This document shows, piece by piece, positions 1 to 10,108 of a stretch of DNA of 64,000 nucleotides; the stretch's first letter is position 1; each line of letters begins with the position of its first letter. The notes below the pieces were generated by a model. The model was given only the letters and a program-made list of their open reading frames with translations. It did no database searches and had not been told where the DNA came from. Source of the stretch: Anaerosomatales bacterium (GTDB lineage: Bacteria > Actinomycetota > Coriobacteriia > Anaerosomatales > SLCP01); contig JARGFT010000008.1 in assembly GCA_029210645.1 (NCBI GenBank), positions 46,728 through 110,727 on the forward strand, read 5' to 3'. Both the position numbers and the translations under genes were made by a program.

Positions 1-1
1 G

Positions 2-286
2 TCCGGCGTTCTCGCCGCGGTGATGCTCGGCATGGGCCGGGCGATCGGCGAGACCATGGCGGTGTTGATGCTCACCGGCAACGCGGCGAGGATACCCGGT
101 TCGCTCTTCGAGTCGGTCCGTACGATCACCGGCACGATCGCCGCCGAGATGGGCAACGTCGTGCAGGGTGGGCTGCACCAGTCGGTGCTCTTCACACTCG
201 GGTTGGTGCTCTTCGCCATCACCTTCCTGATCAACCTCGTGGCCGACCTGGTCCTCGAGAAGCAGCGCAGGAGGTGGCGCCGGTGA
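2..286 (+). CDS. pstC: Phosphate ABC transporter permease PstC (C-terminal fragment, truncated by window start)
   Basis: GMGRAIGETMAVLMLTGN motif typical of PstC; followed by pstA and pstB. Confidence 0.92.
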   Translation, partial: SGVLAAVMLGMGRAIGETMAVLMLTGNAARIPGSLFESVRTITGTIAAEMGNVVQGGLHQSVLFTLGLVLFAITFLINLVADLVLEKQRRRWRR

Positions 287-1140
287 ACCGGATTAAACGA
301 GCCCGCACAATCCAGACGGTCGCCGTGGGGATCACCGGCGCGGCGGCAGCGTTCATCATCGCAGCTGCGCTCTTCCTGCTCGTCTACATAGTCGTGCGCG
401 GTGCTCCCGCCATCAGCTGGGAGTTCCTGACCGACGTGCCCCGCAAGCAGATGAAAGAGGGCGGCATCCTCCCGGCGATCGTCGGGACGCTCGCCCTTAC
501 CCTCGGCACCGCGGCGTTCGCGCTGCCGATCGGGGTCGCCGCCGGCATCTACCTCTCGGAATACGCCCCCCGGGGTCGCAGCACGCGGTTGATCCGCCTG
601 GCCATCAGTAACATGGCGGGTGTTCCCTCGATCGTTTACGGCCTGTTCGGACTCGCGCTCTTCGTTATCCTGCTCGACCTCGGAAAGTCGATCCTCGCGG
701 GCGCGCTCACGCTCGCGTGCTTGACGCTGCCCGTCATCATCACGGCCACAGAGGAAGCGCTGCGTCAGATCCCGAGCGACCTGCGCCAGGCCTCGCTCGC
801 ACTCGGCGCGACGCGGTGGCGCACGATCTACCGGATCGTGCTGCCGGCGGCAGCGCCGGGTATCGTCACCGGCTCGATCCTCGGCCTGTCGCGTGCCGCA
901 GGCGAGACCGCCCCCATCCTCTTCACGGCGGCGGTGTACTACAAGCGGCAGATGCCGGACTCGGTCTTTGCCGACGTGATGGTGCTGCCGTACCACATAT
1001 TCATCCTGGCCACCCAGGTCACGGGGCGACCCGACGACATCATCTGGGGAACCGCACTCGTGCTCGTCGGAGGCGTGACCGCGATCAGCGTGGCCGCCGC
1101 GACGTGGCGCTCCATTCAGAGACGGAAGGTGAGATGGTGA
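274..1140 (+). CDS. pstA: Phosphate ABC transporter permease PstA
   Basis: Membrane permease with GIYLSEYAP...[14 protein letters not shown] motif; operon context. Confidence 0.94.
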   Translation: MAPVNRIKRARTIQTVAVGITGAAAAFIIAAALFLLVYIVVRGAPAISWEFLTDVPRKQMKEGGILPAIVGTLALTLGTAAFALPIGVAAGIYLSEYAPRGRSTRLIRLAISNMAGVPSIVYGLFGLALFVILLDLGKSILAGALTLACLTLPVIITATEEALRQIPSDLRQASLALGATRWRTIYRIVLPAAAPGIVTGSILGLSRAAGETAPILFTAAVYYKRQMPDSVFADVMVLPYHIFILATQVTGRPDDIIWGTALVLVGGVTAISVAAATWRSIQRRKVRW

Positions 1141-1931
1141 CCGCACAGTCACATGCCGGCAAGGGAAGCTTCGATCTGCACGACGTCTCGGTCACGTACG
1201 GCTCGGAGACCGCGATAGCGGGCGTCTCGATGCACATCGAGCCCAATGCCGTGACCGCGCTCATCGGCCCGTCGGGCTGCGGGAAGTCTACGCTCCTGCG
1301 CTGTCTCAACCGCATGAACGATGAGCTCGGCAACGCGACGGTGGGGGGACGCATCCTGCTCGACGGGGTCGACGTCTACGACAAGGAGTACGACCCGGTC
1401 GAGCTGCGCACCAAGGTGGGGCAGGTCTTCCAGAAGCCGAATCCCTTCCCGATGACGATCTACGACAACGTGGCGTACGGCCCGAGGACCCAGGGAATCC
1501 GCAAACGCAGCGATCTCGACGCGCTCGTCGAGCGCTCGCTCACGCGCGCTGCGCTCTGGGGAGAGGTGAAAAAGGACCTCAAGAAACACGCGTTCGAGCT
1601 CTCCGGAGGCCAGCAGCAGCGTGTCTGCATCGCCCGAGCTCTGGCCACCGAGCCCGAGGTCCTGCTCATGGACGAGCCCGCCTCCTCGCTCGACCCGATC
1701 TCGACGCAGCAGATCGAGGACACCATCGCCGAGCTGAAGGAGTACGTGACGATCGTCATCGTCACGCACAACATGCAGCAGGCTGCCCGCATCTCGGACA
1801 AGACCGCATTCATGCTCCGCGAGTCTATGGAGCACCCCGCGTTCCTCGTCGAAGTCGGCGAGACGCGGACGATGTTCACCAATCCGGGCGACAAGCGCAC
1901 CGAGGCCTACATCACCGGGCGCTTCGGTTAG
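1134..1931 (+). CDS. pstB: Phosphate ABC transporter ATP-binding protein PstB
   Basis: Walker [10 protein letters not shown], signature LSGGQQQR, PstB-like [21 protein letters not shown] overlaps the pstA stop. Confidence 0.96.
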   Translation: MVTAQSHAGKGSFDLHDVSVTYGSETAIAGVSMHIEPNAVTALIGPSGCGKSTLLRCLNRMNDELGNATVGGRILLDGVDVYDKEYDPVELRTKVGQVFQKPNPFPMTIYDNVAYGPRTQGIRKRSDLDALVERSLTRAALWGEVKKDLKKHAFELSGGQQQRVCIARALATEPEVLLMDEPASSLDPISTQQIEDTIAELKEYVTIVIVTHNMQQAARISDKTAFMLRESMEHPAFLVEVGETRTMFTNPGDKRTEAYITGRFG

Positions 1932-1996
1932 GCCGGAGCGAAGTGCGGCAGGCACGCCCGCCCGCGCTGCGTCAGGCACATACGACCGGGAAAGCA

Positions 1997-2028
1997 ACAG
2001 GACGCGCCGAGGGGGAGGCGCGTCCTGT
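1997..2028 (+). terminator. Intrinsic terminator of the pst operon
   Basis: ACAGGACGCGCC / GGCGCGTCCTGT perfect 12-bp stem followed by TTATGTT. Confidence 0.8.
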
Positions 2029-2230
2029 TTATGTTCTGAGCGGCGTTACCCGCCCCTCGAGGGGGGAGGAGAGAAGCGGGTCGCCTGCTCTGCCGATTAT
2101 GCAAGCAACGAGCGTGCCACACTCGTGGAGGAGACTCGGGTTTCCGTGCACTGCTCGGAAGTATGCACTTCACGCGCGCTGGGCCTCGCAGTAGGGTATG
2201 AGCAATGCGTGACCACGGCGAAGGGAACCC

Positions 2231-2815
2231 ATGGCGCACCTCAAGTTCGATCCCGCCAAGCTCGAGAAACTCAACGACCCGGGCCGTCTCGAGACGCTCA
2301 GACCCGATGCGATGTGGGCGGCGTTCGGAGTCGAGGCTCCGGCGGTGCTGGTCGAGATCGGGGCCGGAACGGGTCTGTTCGCGGCCGAGTTCTCCAAGCG
2401 CGCGCCCGGTGCGACCGTCTACGCGGCGGACATGTCGGACCAGATGATCGACTGGATGCGGCAGTACCGCCCCGAGGTCGCGGACGGGTGTGTGGCCCCG
2501 GTCCGCTCCGAGGAGAGCGCGGTGCCCCTGGAAGACGACATCGCCGATGGTGTCTACATGATCAATCTGCATCACGAGCTTGCCGAGCCGGCGGCAATCT
2601 ATGTCGAGGCGTACCGGATGCTACGGCCGGGTGGCCGGGTGCTCGTCGTCGACTGGGCTCCGGCGGACACTCCCAAGGGCCCGCCGCTCCGGGTGCGCGC
2701 GACTACCGAGGACCTCGTCTCCCACCTCGAGCGTGCCGGTTTCGCCGGCGTGGCCGTCCACGACATCCTGCCGTGGCACAGCGTTGTCTCCGCCGGTAAG
2801 GAGGGAGGGATCTGA
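2231..2815 (+). CDS. Class I SAM-dependent methyltransferase
   Basis: VEIGAGTGLFAAEFSKRAPGATVYAADMS (motif I) and MLRPGGRVLVVDW. Confidence 0.85.
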   Translation: MAHLKFDPAKLEKLNDPGRLETLRPDAMWAAFGVEAPAVLVEIGAGTGLFAAEFSKRAPGATVYAADMSDQMIDWMRQYRPEVADGCVAPVRSEESAVPLEDDIADGVYMINLHHELAEPAAIYVEAYRMLRPGGRVLVVDWAPADTPKGPPLRVRATTEDLVSHLERAGFAGVAVHDILPWHSVVSAGKEGGI

Positions 2816-3309
2816 TGGATGTCGTCATTCGCGATGCAGAGCCGGGTGATGCGCAGGCGATCGCGGACATCTACAACCCCTACGTGACCGGGTCGGTCGC
2901 CACCTTTCACACAGAGCCGGTCGATGAGGCCGAGCGCCTGCAGTGGCTCATCGGTCACGATGCCCTCCATCCCGTGCTGGTCGCAGTCGGCGGCGGGGAG
3001 GTCGTCGGGTGGGGTTCGCTGACGCAGTGGGCGTCGCGTCCGGCATGGCGCCGCACCGTCGAGGTGTCGACCTACGTCTCACTCGACCATCGGGGAGAGG
3101 GCATCGGTCGCCAGCTCATGGACGCGCTTATCGAGCGCGCCTCGGGCGCCGGTCACCACGTGGTCATGGCGCAGGTGGTCGCCGGCAACGAGGCGAGCCT
3201 GGCGATGGGCGAGCGGACCGGCTTCGAGCGCGTCGGCCTGCTCAAGGAGGTGGGTCACAAGTTCGGGGCCTACCACGACATCGTGCTTTTGCAGAGGATC
3301 CTTCCGTAG
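2815..3309 (+). CDS. GNAT family N-acetyltransferase (phosphinothricin acetyltransferase-like)
   Basis: RDAEPGDAQAIADIYNPYV start and STYVSLDHRGEGIGRQLMDAL acetyl-CoA site. Confidence 0.85.
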   Translation: MDVVIRDAEPGDAQAIADIYNPYVTGSVATFHTEPVDEAERLQWLIGHDALHPVLVAVGGGEVVGWGSLTQWASRPAWRRTVEVSTYVSLDHRGEGIGRQLMDALIERASGAGHHVVMAQVVAGNEASLAMGERTGFERVGLLKEVGHKFGAYHDIVLLQRILP

Positions 3310-3391
3310 ACGGCGCGTTTCCCATCCTCGGCGCGGGTACATACGCATGGCGCATACCGCACGTGACTGACCGGGAACGGGGAGGATGCTC

Positions 3392-3865
3392 GTGGATGAC
3401 GAACGCGTGGAACTGACGGAAGGCCAGCGTGCTCCCGAGATCGCTGCCACTGTCACCGGTGCTGGCGCGTTCCGCCTCTCCGACCAGCGGGGATCGTGGG
3501 TCGTCCTCTACTTCTACCCGCGGGCGAACACCCCGGGTTGAACCCACGAGGCCAAGGACTTCCAGGAGCACAAGGCAGCCCTGGAGGCCCTCGACGCCCT
3601 CGTGGTGGGCGTGAGCGCTGACAAGCCCGAGGTCCAGCAGCGGTTCATCGACACGTTCGACTTGACCTTCCCGATGATCTCGGACACTGACAGGAGGATC
3701 ATCGAGGCGTATGGCACGCGCAAGGTCCTGGGTGTGACGGCCGAGCGGACGACGTTTCTCATCGACCCCGAGGGTCGTATCGCCCGCGTCTGGCGCAAGG
3801 TCAAGGTGCAAGGACATACGGATGACGTTCTCGCGGAGATAGAACGGCGTCGCGGCGCGGAGTAG
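3392..3865 (+). CDS. Bcp/AhpC-TSA family peroxiredoxin with in-frame TGA read as selenocysteine (PrxU/BcpU-like)
   Basis: GTG (or ATG 3386) start behind GGGGAGG; LYFYPRANTPG-TGA-THEAKDF aligns the TGA (3539-3541) with the peroxidatic Cys of Bcp (YPKxxTPGCTxEA); frame continues open to 3865; hairpin 3559-3587 after the UGA. Confidence 0.9.
3559..3587 (+). promoter_or_regulatory. Candidate bacterial SECIS hairpin of the peroxiredoxin
   Basis: CTTCCAGG / CCTGGAGG 8-bp stem (one wobble), 13-nt loop starting AG, apical loop ~26 nt after the UGA. Confidence 0.6.
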
Positions 3866-3867
3866 GG

Positions 3868-4260
3868 GTGAGAACGATGGCAAGCAGCACCGGTGCGGTC
3901 GTGGCCCGGGTCGTGGCACTGCTTCTCAGCGTGGTGTGGGGGTTCTTCGTCGCCTTCAACGTCGTCTTCTCCGACGTCTTCGGCGTGGGCGACATGGTCG
4001 GCGCGATCGGTTTCGTCGCGGGTGCCTACGCGCTCCTCGGCCTACTCTTCGGCCTGGCGGGGCCACGCACCGGCTGGAGGTGGATGTGGTGGCTGAGCGC
4101 GCCGGGTGTGCTGCTCGTCTTTCTCGGGCTCTTCGACAACGTGGGCCGCGCGCTCTACCACGCAGCGGTCATCGCGGCGCTCATGGCCGGATCGGCGTTC
4201 GGTGGGTGGCTCGGAGCATGGGTCCGGGGCCGGTTCAGTCGCGGGCCAGCCACTCCCTGA
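3868..4260 (+). CDS. Hypothetical membrane protein
   Basis: Open reading frame with several hydrophobic segments, directly after the peroxiredoxin. Confidence 0.65.
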   Translation: MRTMASSTGAVVARVVALLLSVVWGFFVAFNVVFSDVFGVGDMVGAIGFVAGAYALLGLLFGLAGPRTGWRWMWWLSAPGVLLVFLGLFDNVGRALYHAAVIAALMAGSAFGGWLGAWVRGRFSRGPATP

Positions 4261-5785
4261 CCGCACCCTCGATGCCCTCGCGACCGGCGTCCACCACGCC
4301 GGTGAATCGCTCGGCGGCATCGTCGAGTTCGGCGAGCGCGCGCGGCGCACAAGCACCCTCTGGGGCCATGCGCTGCACCTCTGCCAGCAGCTGGACGCCG
4401 GTGAGCGACGCCACATCGGCGGGCAGAGCGTCCGCGTACGGGATGCCGCGCAACGCCTTGTACACGTCGGTCCCGAACTTCGCCCAGTGCGCGGTCGAGA
4501 CCACGAGCACCGGGTTGACGTCGCGCAGCCGCTCGGCGACCTCCCACGCGACCGCGGTGTGCGGGTCGAGCAGGTAGCCGTACTCGCCGCACACGCGCCT
4601 GATGCACGCGAGCGACTCGTCGTTGGTGACCGAGTCCGCCGCGAAGTGCTCGCGAACGTGGTGGAATGTCTCGCGGTCCACCGTGAAGCGGCCTTCGGCG
4701 CGCAGCGAGGCCATCCATCCCGCGGTGCGCTCCGCGTCACGCGTCAGCTCGTAGAGCTGCCGCTCGAGGTTGCTCGAGATCAGGATGTCCATGCTCGGGC
4801 TCGGCGTGGTGACGAAGTCACGCTCTGAGATGTCGTATACGCCGGTGGCGATGAAGTCGGCAAGCACACGGTTCTCGTTGGCGGCGCAGATCAGGCGCCC
4901 GATCGGCACCCCGATGCGCTTGGCGTAGTACGCGCCGAGTATGTTGCCGAAGTTGCCCGTGGGCACGCACACGTCCATAGGCCGGCCGGCCACCACTCCG
5001 CCGCTCGTCACCAGGTCGGCGTAGGCGCTGACGTAGTAGGCGATCTGCGGCAGCAAGCGGCCCCAGTTGATCGAGTTGGCCGAGGAGAGGAGAAGGTCGT
5101 GGTGTTCGCGCAGCTCGGCCGAGAACCCTTCGTCTCCGAAAGCAGCCTTGACGGCGTTCTGGCAGTCGTCGAAGTTGCCCCGGACGCCGAAGACCCCGAC
5201 GTTGTCGCCGGCCTGCGTGACCATCTGCTTGCGCTGCAGGTCGCTCACGCCCTCTGCGGGGTAGAAGACCACGATGCCGGTGTGCGGCCGGTCGGCGAAG
5301 CCGTCGAGTGCCGCCTTGCCGGTGTCGCCCGAGGTGGCCACGAGGATGAGGAAGTCCTCGGCAAGCGTGCCCACGGCCTGCTTGGCGGCGATGGCCTCGG
5401 AGAAGAAGAGCGGCATGCACTGGAGCGCCATGTCCTTGAACGCGCTGGTCGGGCCGTGCCAGAGCTCGAGCACGTGCGTGCCGGCGACGACCTCGGTGAC
5501 CGGCGCGATGCGCGGGTCGGCCCACTGGGAGCCATACGCATCGCGCATGAGGGCTGCCACGCGCCCGGCTTCCACGTCCACGCCGAAGCGGCTGAAGAGG
5601 TCCGCCGCCCGCTGCCAGTAGGGGAGCGTGGCGTAGGCGAGGATCTCCTCGAGAGAGAGCGACGGCAGCGCATCGGGGACGTAGAGCCCGCCGCCGGGCG
5701 CGATGCCCGCGACGACCACGTCGCTGAAGGTGGGGTGCGAGCGGTCGGTCCCGCGCGTGTCGTGGTAGGTGATCACGTGAGCCAT
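4235..5785 (-). CDS. thrC: Threonine synthase
   Basis: MAHVITYHDTRGTDRSHPTFSDVVVAGIAPGGGLYVPD, HGPTSAFKDMALQ PLP-lysine motif, VPTGNFGNILGAYYAKRIG. Confidence 0.95.
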   Translation of the reverse strand: MAHVITYHDTRGTDRSHPTFSDVVVAGIAPGGGLYVPDALPSLSLEEILAYATLPYWQRAADLFSRFGVDVEAGRVAALMRDAYGSQWADPRIAPVTEVVAGTHVLELWHGPTSAFKDMALQCMPLFFSEAIAAKQAVGTLAEDFLILVATSGDTGKAALDGFADRPHTGIVVFYPAEGVSDLQRKQMVTQAGDNVGVFGVRGNFDDCQNAVKAAFGDEGFSAELREHHDLLLSSANSINWGRLLPQIAYYVSAYADLVTSGGVVAGRPMDVCVPTGNFGNILGAYYAKRIGVPIGRLICAANENRVLADFIATGVYDISERDFVTTPSPSMDILISSNLERQLYELTRDAERTAGWMASLRAEGRFTVDRETFHHVREHFAADSVTNDESLACIRRVCGEYGYLLDPHTAVAWEVAERLRDVNPVLVVSTAHWAKFGTDVYKALRGIPYADALPADVASLTGVQLLAEVQRMAPEGACAPRALAELDDAAERFTGVVDAGREGIEGAVREWLARD

Positions 5786-5826
5786 GCGAGCATGATACCC
5801 GACCGGCGCTCTCGCCGGCGATGGCG

Positions 5827-6360
5827 CTACTCGTGCTGGAACTCCTCGTCGAGCATCTCCATGAGCAGGCCGTCGCGCCACTGGCCGTCTGGGCCGCGCT
5901 CGTAGCGTCGCATGATACCGACCGGCCGGAATCCGACCTTCTCGTAGGCGCGGATGGCGTTGGCGTTCTTCGCCGCGGGGTCGATGCTGATGCGGTGATG
6001 TCCCCGCACCTCGAAGAGGTAGCGTGCGAGGGTTCGCAGCGCATCCGGGCCGAGCCCCCGGCCCGAGTACGGCGCCAGCACGACGATGTCGATGCCCGCG
6101 GACCGGTAGTCGGGGTCGGTCTCCTCGCTGTAGAGGATCGCTCCGACCAGCGAGTCGCCGACGTCGATCGCAAGCCCGGTCGAACGTTCCTCGGTCAGCC
6201 AGCGTCTGACTTTGTCGGGCTCCGTTCCCCACCAGGGGGCGGCACTCTCGTCCGCCGGCACTGCCTCGGCGAGCAGTTCGACATCGCTCTCCTCCAGCGG
6301 CCGCAGGGTGACCCGCTCTCCGTGCAGGACCGGTGGCGCGGGTGTTGGTGAATCTGTCAT
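5827..6360 (-). CDS. GNAT family N-acetyltransferase
   Basis: GERVTLRPLEESDVELLAEAV..GRGLGPDALRTLARYLFE..AYEKVGFRPVG. Confidence 0.85.
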   Translation of the reverse strand: MTDSPTPAPPVLHGERVTLRPLEESDVELLAEAVPADESAAPWWGTEPDKVRRWLTEERSTGLAIDVGDSLVGAILYSEETDPDYRSAGIDIVVLAPYSGRGLGPDALRTLARYLFEVRGHHRISIDPAAKNANAIRAYEKVGFRPVGIMRRYERGPDGQWRDGLLMEMLDEEFQHE

Positions 6361-6434
6361 GGAGACCTCCCGGAGGTACGGTGATCCACAAGTCGATGGT
6401 GTACGCTTCTTCTGTACCCGAGAAGGGAAGTGAT

Positions 6435-7616
6435 GTGGTGCGCTACTGCGTGATCATCCTCGACGGCGCGGCCGGCTGGCCCCATCCCGATTACGGTGGA
6501 CGGACGACGCTCCAGGCGGCATCCACGCCCAATCTCGACCGCCTGACACGTGAGGGGATGCTCGGTCTTGCACAGACCGTTCCTGAGGGTACGGAACCCT
6601 CCTCCTCGGCAGCGTGCACCTCGATCCTCGGATACGACCCGGTTGCCGACTACGTGGGACGCGGGGCGATCGAGGCCGCGAGCATGGGCATCGACCTTGC
6701 GCCCGATGAGGTGGCGCTCAGGCTGAACCTCGTGACGCTCACGGGCGGGGTCATGGCGAGCTACGCGGCCGGACACATACCCACCGGGGACTCGCGGGCA
6801 CTCGTCACCGAGATAGCATCGCACCTCGATGACGACGTCTTCCGGCTCTATCCCGGGATCGCCTACCGCCACATACTCGTCGTCAAGGGCCATCCAGAGC
6901 TGCTCGAGGCGCGCTACACCCCGCCTCACGACATCTCCGACAAGCAGTTCGCCGAGCATCTTCCCGCAGGCCCGGGTGTCGATCTGCTGCTGGACTACAT
7001 GGATCGCGCCCGCCCGATCATCGCCGCGAGCGCCGTCACTGCTGCCCGCGCTGCGGCCGGGGTCGCTCCCACGGACGTGTGGCCGTTCTGGCCGGGCCAG
7101 GCGCCCGGTGGGATCGAGACTTTTGCCGAGCGCCGGGGCGTGCGGGCTGCGTTGACCTCCGGCGTGGACCTGCTCAACGGGCTTGCGGTCCTCTTCGGTA
7201 TCGAGCGGCTCCAGATCGCCGGTGTGACCGACGGTCCGGACACCGACTATGCCGCCCAGGCGATCGGGGCGCTTGTGGCGCTCGAAGAGCACGATGTCGT
7301 GATCGTGCACGTCGAGTCGCCCGACGAGGCGGGACACTCGGGCGACACCGAAGCCAAGATCGCCGCCGTGGAGGCCATCGACCGCGAGGTCGTCGGCCGC
7401 ATCGCCGGCTCCGCGGACGACCTGCGCATCCTCGCGATGCCCGACCACCCTACGCCCATCGAGCTCAAGACCCACTGCGGCGAGCCGGTGCCGTTCGTGT
7501 TGCACGGGCCGGGCGTCACGGGCAATGGTGCCGAGGCCTTCGACGAAGCGGCGGCGGGAGGTACCGGGCTCGTCGTCGAACCCGGTCACGGGGTCATGGA
7601 CCTGCTGCTTCGTTAG
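6435..7616 (+). CDS. apgM: 2,3-bisphosphoglycerate-independent phosphoglycerate mutase, archaeal-type
   Basis: VRYCVIILDGAAGWP..STPNLDRLTREGMLGLAQTVPEGTEPSSSAACTSILGYDP; VHVESPDEAGHSGD; MPDHPTP. Confidence 0.88.
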   Translation: MVRYCVIILDGAAGWPHPDYGGRTTLQAASTPNLDRLTREGMLGLAQTVPEGTEPSSSAACTSILGYDPVADYVGRGAIEAASMGIDLAPDEVALRLNLVTLTGGVMASYAAGHIPTGDSRALVTEIASHLDDDVFRLYPGIAYRHILVVKGHPELLEARYTPPHDISDKQFAEHLPAGPGVDLLLDYMDRARPIIAASAVTAARAAAGVAPTDVWPFWPGQAPGGIETFAERRGVRAALTSGVDLLNGLAVLFGIERLQIAGVTDGPDTDYAAQAIGALVALEEHDVVIVHVESPDEAGHSGDTEAKIAAVEAIDREVVGRIAGSADDLRILAMPDHPTPIELKTHCGEPVPFVLHGPGVTGNGAEAFDEAAAGGTGLVVEPGHGVMDLLLR

Positions 7617-7646
7617 CGCTCGCCCACGGCGACCGGCGGTCTACTC

Positions 7647-8693
7647 TCAACTCTGGCAGGCAGGGTCGAGTTCGTCGAGGAAGCGGAAGAGTTCGGTGGC
7701 GAAGCGCTCGGGCCGCTCTTCATGCGGGATGTGACCCGTGTCCTCGAAGGTGGCGAGACGTGCCCCGAGGACCTCGGCCACCCTCGCGCTGTCGGCGTAG
7801 GGGACGGTCCCGTCCTCGGTACCCGCGACCACGAGCACGGGGCACTCGATCGAGTCCAGCGCGTCAGCCGCCCGGTCGGGCCTCGGGGCGATGGTGAGCT
7901 CCCAGAGTGCGCGGTCCCAGTCGCGGATGGCGAGCGGGGCCCGGTAGCCCTCGATGACCTCATCGGTCACCGCCGACGGGTCGGCCCACGCTGCGCGGAC
8001 GAGGCGTTCCCCCGTGTCGCCGGCGAGCGCGCGTCTGACGATGAGCGGGCCGATACGCCGCGCCTGGGGCGTGGCGAGCAGGGGCCGGACGAATCGGGGT
8101 GCGCCGCCTTCTGTGTATATGGCAGGCGCCTCCAGAACCAGCCCGCTGACCCGCTCGGGATGACGTGCGGCCGCAAGCACGGCGATCGTGCCGCCTGCCG
8201 AGTGTCCGACGAGGACTGCCTGGGAGATTCCCAGCTCGTCCATCAATCCGATGACGTTGTCGGCCTGGGTGGTCGGAGAGTAGGGGTTAGGGCCTTCCCA
8301 CTCACCGCGTAGTTTGCGCTCGGTCAGGCCGAAGCCCGGGCGGTCGAACGCGATGGCGGTGGCCCGGGCGGCGATGTCGGGCAGCGTGTCGCGCCAGGAG
8401 AAGGTCGAGGCGCCGAATCCGTGCAGGAAGATGACCACCCGGCCGCCGGTGCCGGAGCGCACGTAGTGATGCTCCACGCCGCCGACCTCGACGAAGAGCG
8501 AATCCGGGCCCGCCAGCTCCCGCGGTTCGACTGCGCCGGGGACCTCGGGCACGGGCCAGAGCAGTGGCACGAACAACAGGGCGGCGAGCAGACCGAGCAG
8601 TACCCACGCGATCAGTCGCCGGGCGCGACCGTGGCGGGGCGGGGCGGCGACAGAGGGATCCGGAGGTGCCTCGGGTGTGGCGGCGTGGTCCAT
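7647..8693 (-). CDS. Alpha/beta hydrolase, membrane-anchored
   Basis: N-terminal TM, IFLHGFGASTFSWRD oxyanion region, VLVGHSAGGTIA nucleophile elbow. Confidence 0.88.
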   Translation of the reverse strand: MDHAATPEAPPDPSVAAPPRHGRARRLIAWVLLGLLAALLFVPLLWPVPEVPGAVEPRELAGPDSLFVEVGGVEHHYVRSGTGGRVVIFLHGFGASTFSWRDTLPDIAARATAIAFDRPGFGLTERKLRGEWEGPNPYSPTTQADNVIGLMDELGISQAVLVGHSAGGTIAVLAAARHPERVSGLVLEAPAIYTEGGAPRFVRPLLATPQARRIGPLIVRRALAGDTGERLVRAAWADPSAVTDEVIEGYRAPLAIRDWDRALWELTIAPRPDRAADALDSIECPVLVVAGTEDGTVPYADSARVAEVLGARLATFEDTGHIPHEERPERFATELFRFLDELDPACQS

Positions 8694-8696
8694 ACG

Positions 8697-9305
8697 CTAT
8701 ATCTTCCCTGCGAGGATGCGGCCGAGCGAGCGGGCTTTGTCTTCCTCCCACTCGTGTACCTCCGGGTGGCGCCAGGTATCGGTGACCGCCAGCGAGCCGA
8801 CGGTGCGGATTCCGCCGCTGCCGAGCGCGGCGCGCAGCTGGCGCACGGGGCCCGTGGTGTAGCCGAAGAAGGTCGCCAGCGGCTCGGGTGCCGCGCATGC
8901 GGTGATGATCACGGCCCGGCGCGCGTCTCTGACAACCGGTGCGTGAGCCACCTCCCGGGGGCCCATGCCGGGGAGGCGAAGCTGGCCCGATGAGGCGAAG
9001 TAGCCGTTGACGCGGTCGAGGAAGGCGGCAGTCGCCCCCTCCGGTTTGCGGAAGTACGCGGGGATCCCGAGGATGACGCCGTCGGCCGAGGCGATACGCT
9101 CGACCAGGGAAGGGAGGTCGTCGCCGATCTTGCAGGCATCCGTGATGCGACACATGCCGCACCCCGTGCACGTGCGGATCTCCAGGTCGTAGAGGCGCAC
9201 CCGCTCGACCTCGGCCCCTGCGGCCTGCGCTGCTGCTGCAGCCGTCTCGACGGAGTGACTCACGACTCCGTGCCTCGGGCTCGCATCGATGGCGATGATC
9301 CTCAT
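8697..9305 (-). CDS. Flavodoxin-like NAD(P)H-dependent FMN reductase family protein
   Basis: IIAIDASPRHGVVSHSVETAAAAAQAAGAEVERVRLYDLEIRTCTGCGMC..LGIPAYF. Confidence 0.85.
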   Translation of the reverse strand: MRIIAIDASPRHGVVSHSVETAAAAAQAAGAEVERVRLYDLEIRTCTGCGMCRITDACKIGDDLPSLVERIASADGVILGIPAYFRKPEGATAAFLDRVNGYFASSGQLRLPGMGPREVAHAPVVRDARRAVIITACAAPEPLATFFGYTTGPVRQLRAALGSGGIRTVGSLAVTDTWRHPEVHEWEEDKARSLGRILAGKI

Positions 9306-9913
9306 GACGTGCTCCCTCTCTCGTCGGTTCGTCGAGCAAAGAGCCGGGACTGCGTGCCTGGTTCCGTCGGATGTTCCTGTTCGATGAGGTCCGAGAGCGT
9401 CTCAAGGGTGCCGTCGAGCCAGTCGATCGTTGAGCGCGCATCCGACATCGCAGCGCCCAGTGTCAGGCGGTGAAGGATGGCGTCGCGTCCGGCCCCCTTG
9501 GCTTCCTCGGCAGCGCGCGCGCGGAGGATGTCGAGGCGTTGCTGCATCGCAGACCGGCGCTCGCGGACGATGTGTAACAGGTCCTCATCGGACAGGCGGT
9601 CCGCGAAGCGAAGCTGGATGAGGAAGGGATCGCGCAGGGGAGGGAGAGGGGCGGGGGTAGCGGCCCACCGGTCGAGCTCCTCGACTCCCGCCGGAGTGAT
9701 CGAGTAGACCTTCCGGTCCGGGCGGGAGCGCTGGCGTTTGACGCGTGAGGTGACGTGTCCGCGCTTCTCGAGCCCCTCGAGGGTCCGGTAGATCTGGGCC
9801 TGATCGGCTGTCCAGAAGTGCTGTGCGTCGTGGTCGAAGCACAGAGTCTTGAGCTCGTATCCGGTCATTGCCTGCTCGCGCAGGAATCCCAGAATGGCGT
9901 GTGCCAGCGACAT
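9302..9913 (-). CDS. PadR family transcriptional regulator
   Basis: MSLAHAILGFLREQAMTGYELK..QIYRTLEGLEKRGHVTS..KVYSITPAGVEEL. Confidence 0.9.
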   Translation of the reverse strand: MSLAHAILGFLREQAMTGYELKTLCFDHDAQHFWTADQAQIYRTLEGLEKRGHVTSRVKRQRSRPDRKVYSITPAGVEELDRWAATPAPLPPLRDPFLIQLRFADRLSDEDLLHIVRERRSAMQQRLDILRARAAEEAKGAGRDAILHRLTLGAAMSDARSTIDWLDGTLETLSDLIEQEHPTEPGTQSRLFARRTDERGSTS

Positions 9914-9948
9914 GCACTGCCTCTGCAGAGGTATATAAGACAGCACAA

Positions 9949-9968
9949 GTATATGTGAAGACATATAC
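9949..9968. promoter_or_regulatory. PadR-type operator candidate
   Basis: Perfect inverted repeat GTATATGT-GAAG-ACATATAC 36 bp upstream of the padR start; matches the general ATGT-N-ACAT form of PadR operators. Confidence 0.7.
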
Positions 9969-10108
9969 AATGACAACCTCAACCATGGGTTGAGGTATAT
10001 CGGGATAGTGCCTGCTCAGAGAGTTGCGGAAAGCCTCAACATGGAATCGAGCTGAGGTTTCCGGTGAGTTGAAGGGCCACAGGGGCCCGTGAGTACCGCC
10101 CGTTGGCG

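Noticed and set aside
3429-3614. Track ORF overlapping the peroxiredoxin, with separate ORF 3602..3865
   Set aside because: The peroxiredoxin frame runs from 3386/3392 to 3865 through the TGA; 3429..3614 is out of frame and the 3602 start is an artefact of TGA being treated as stop.
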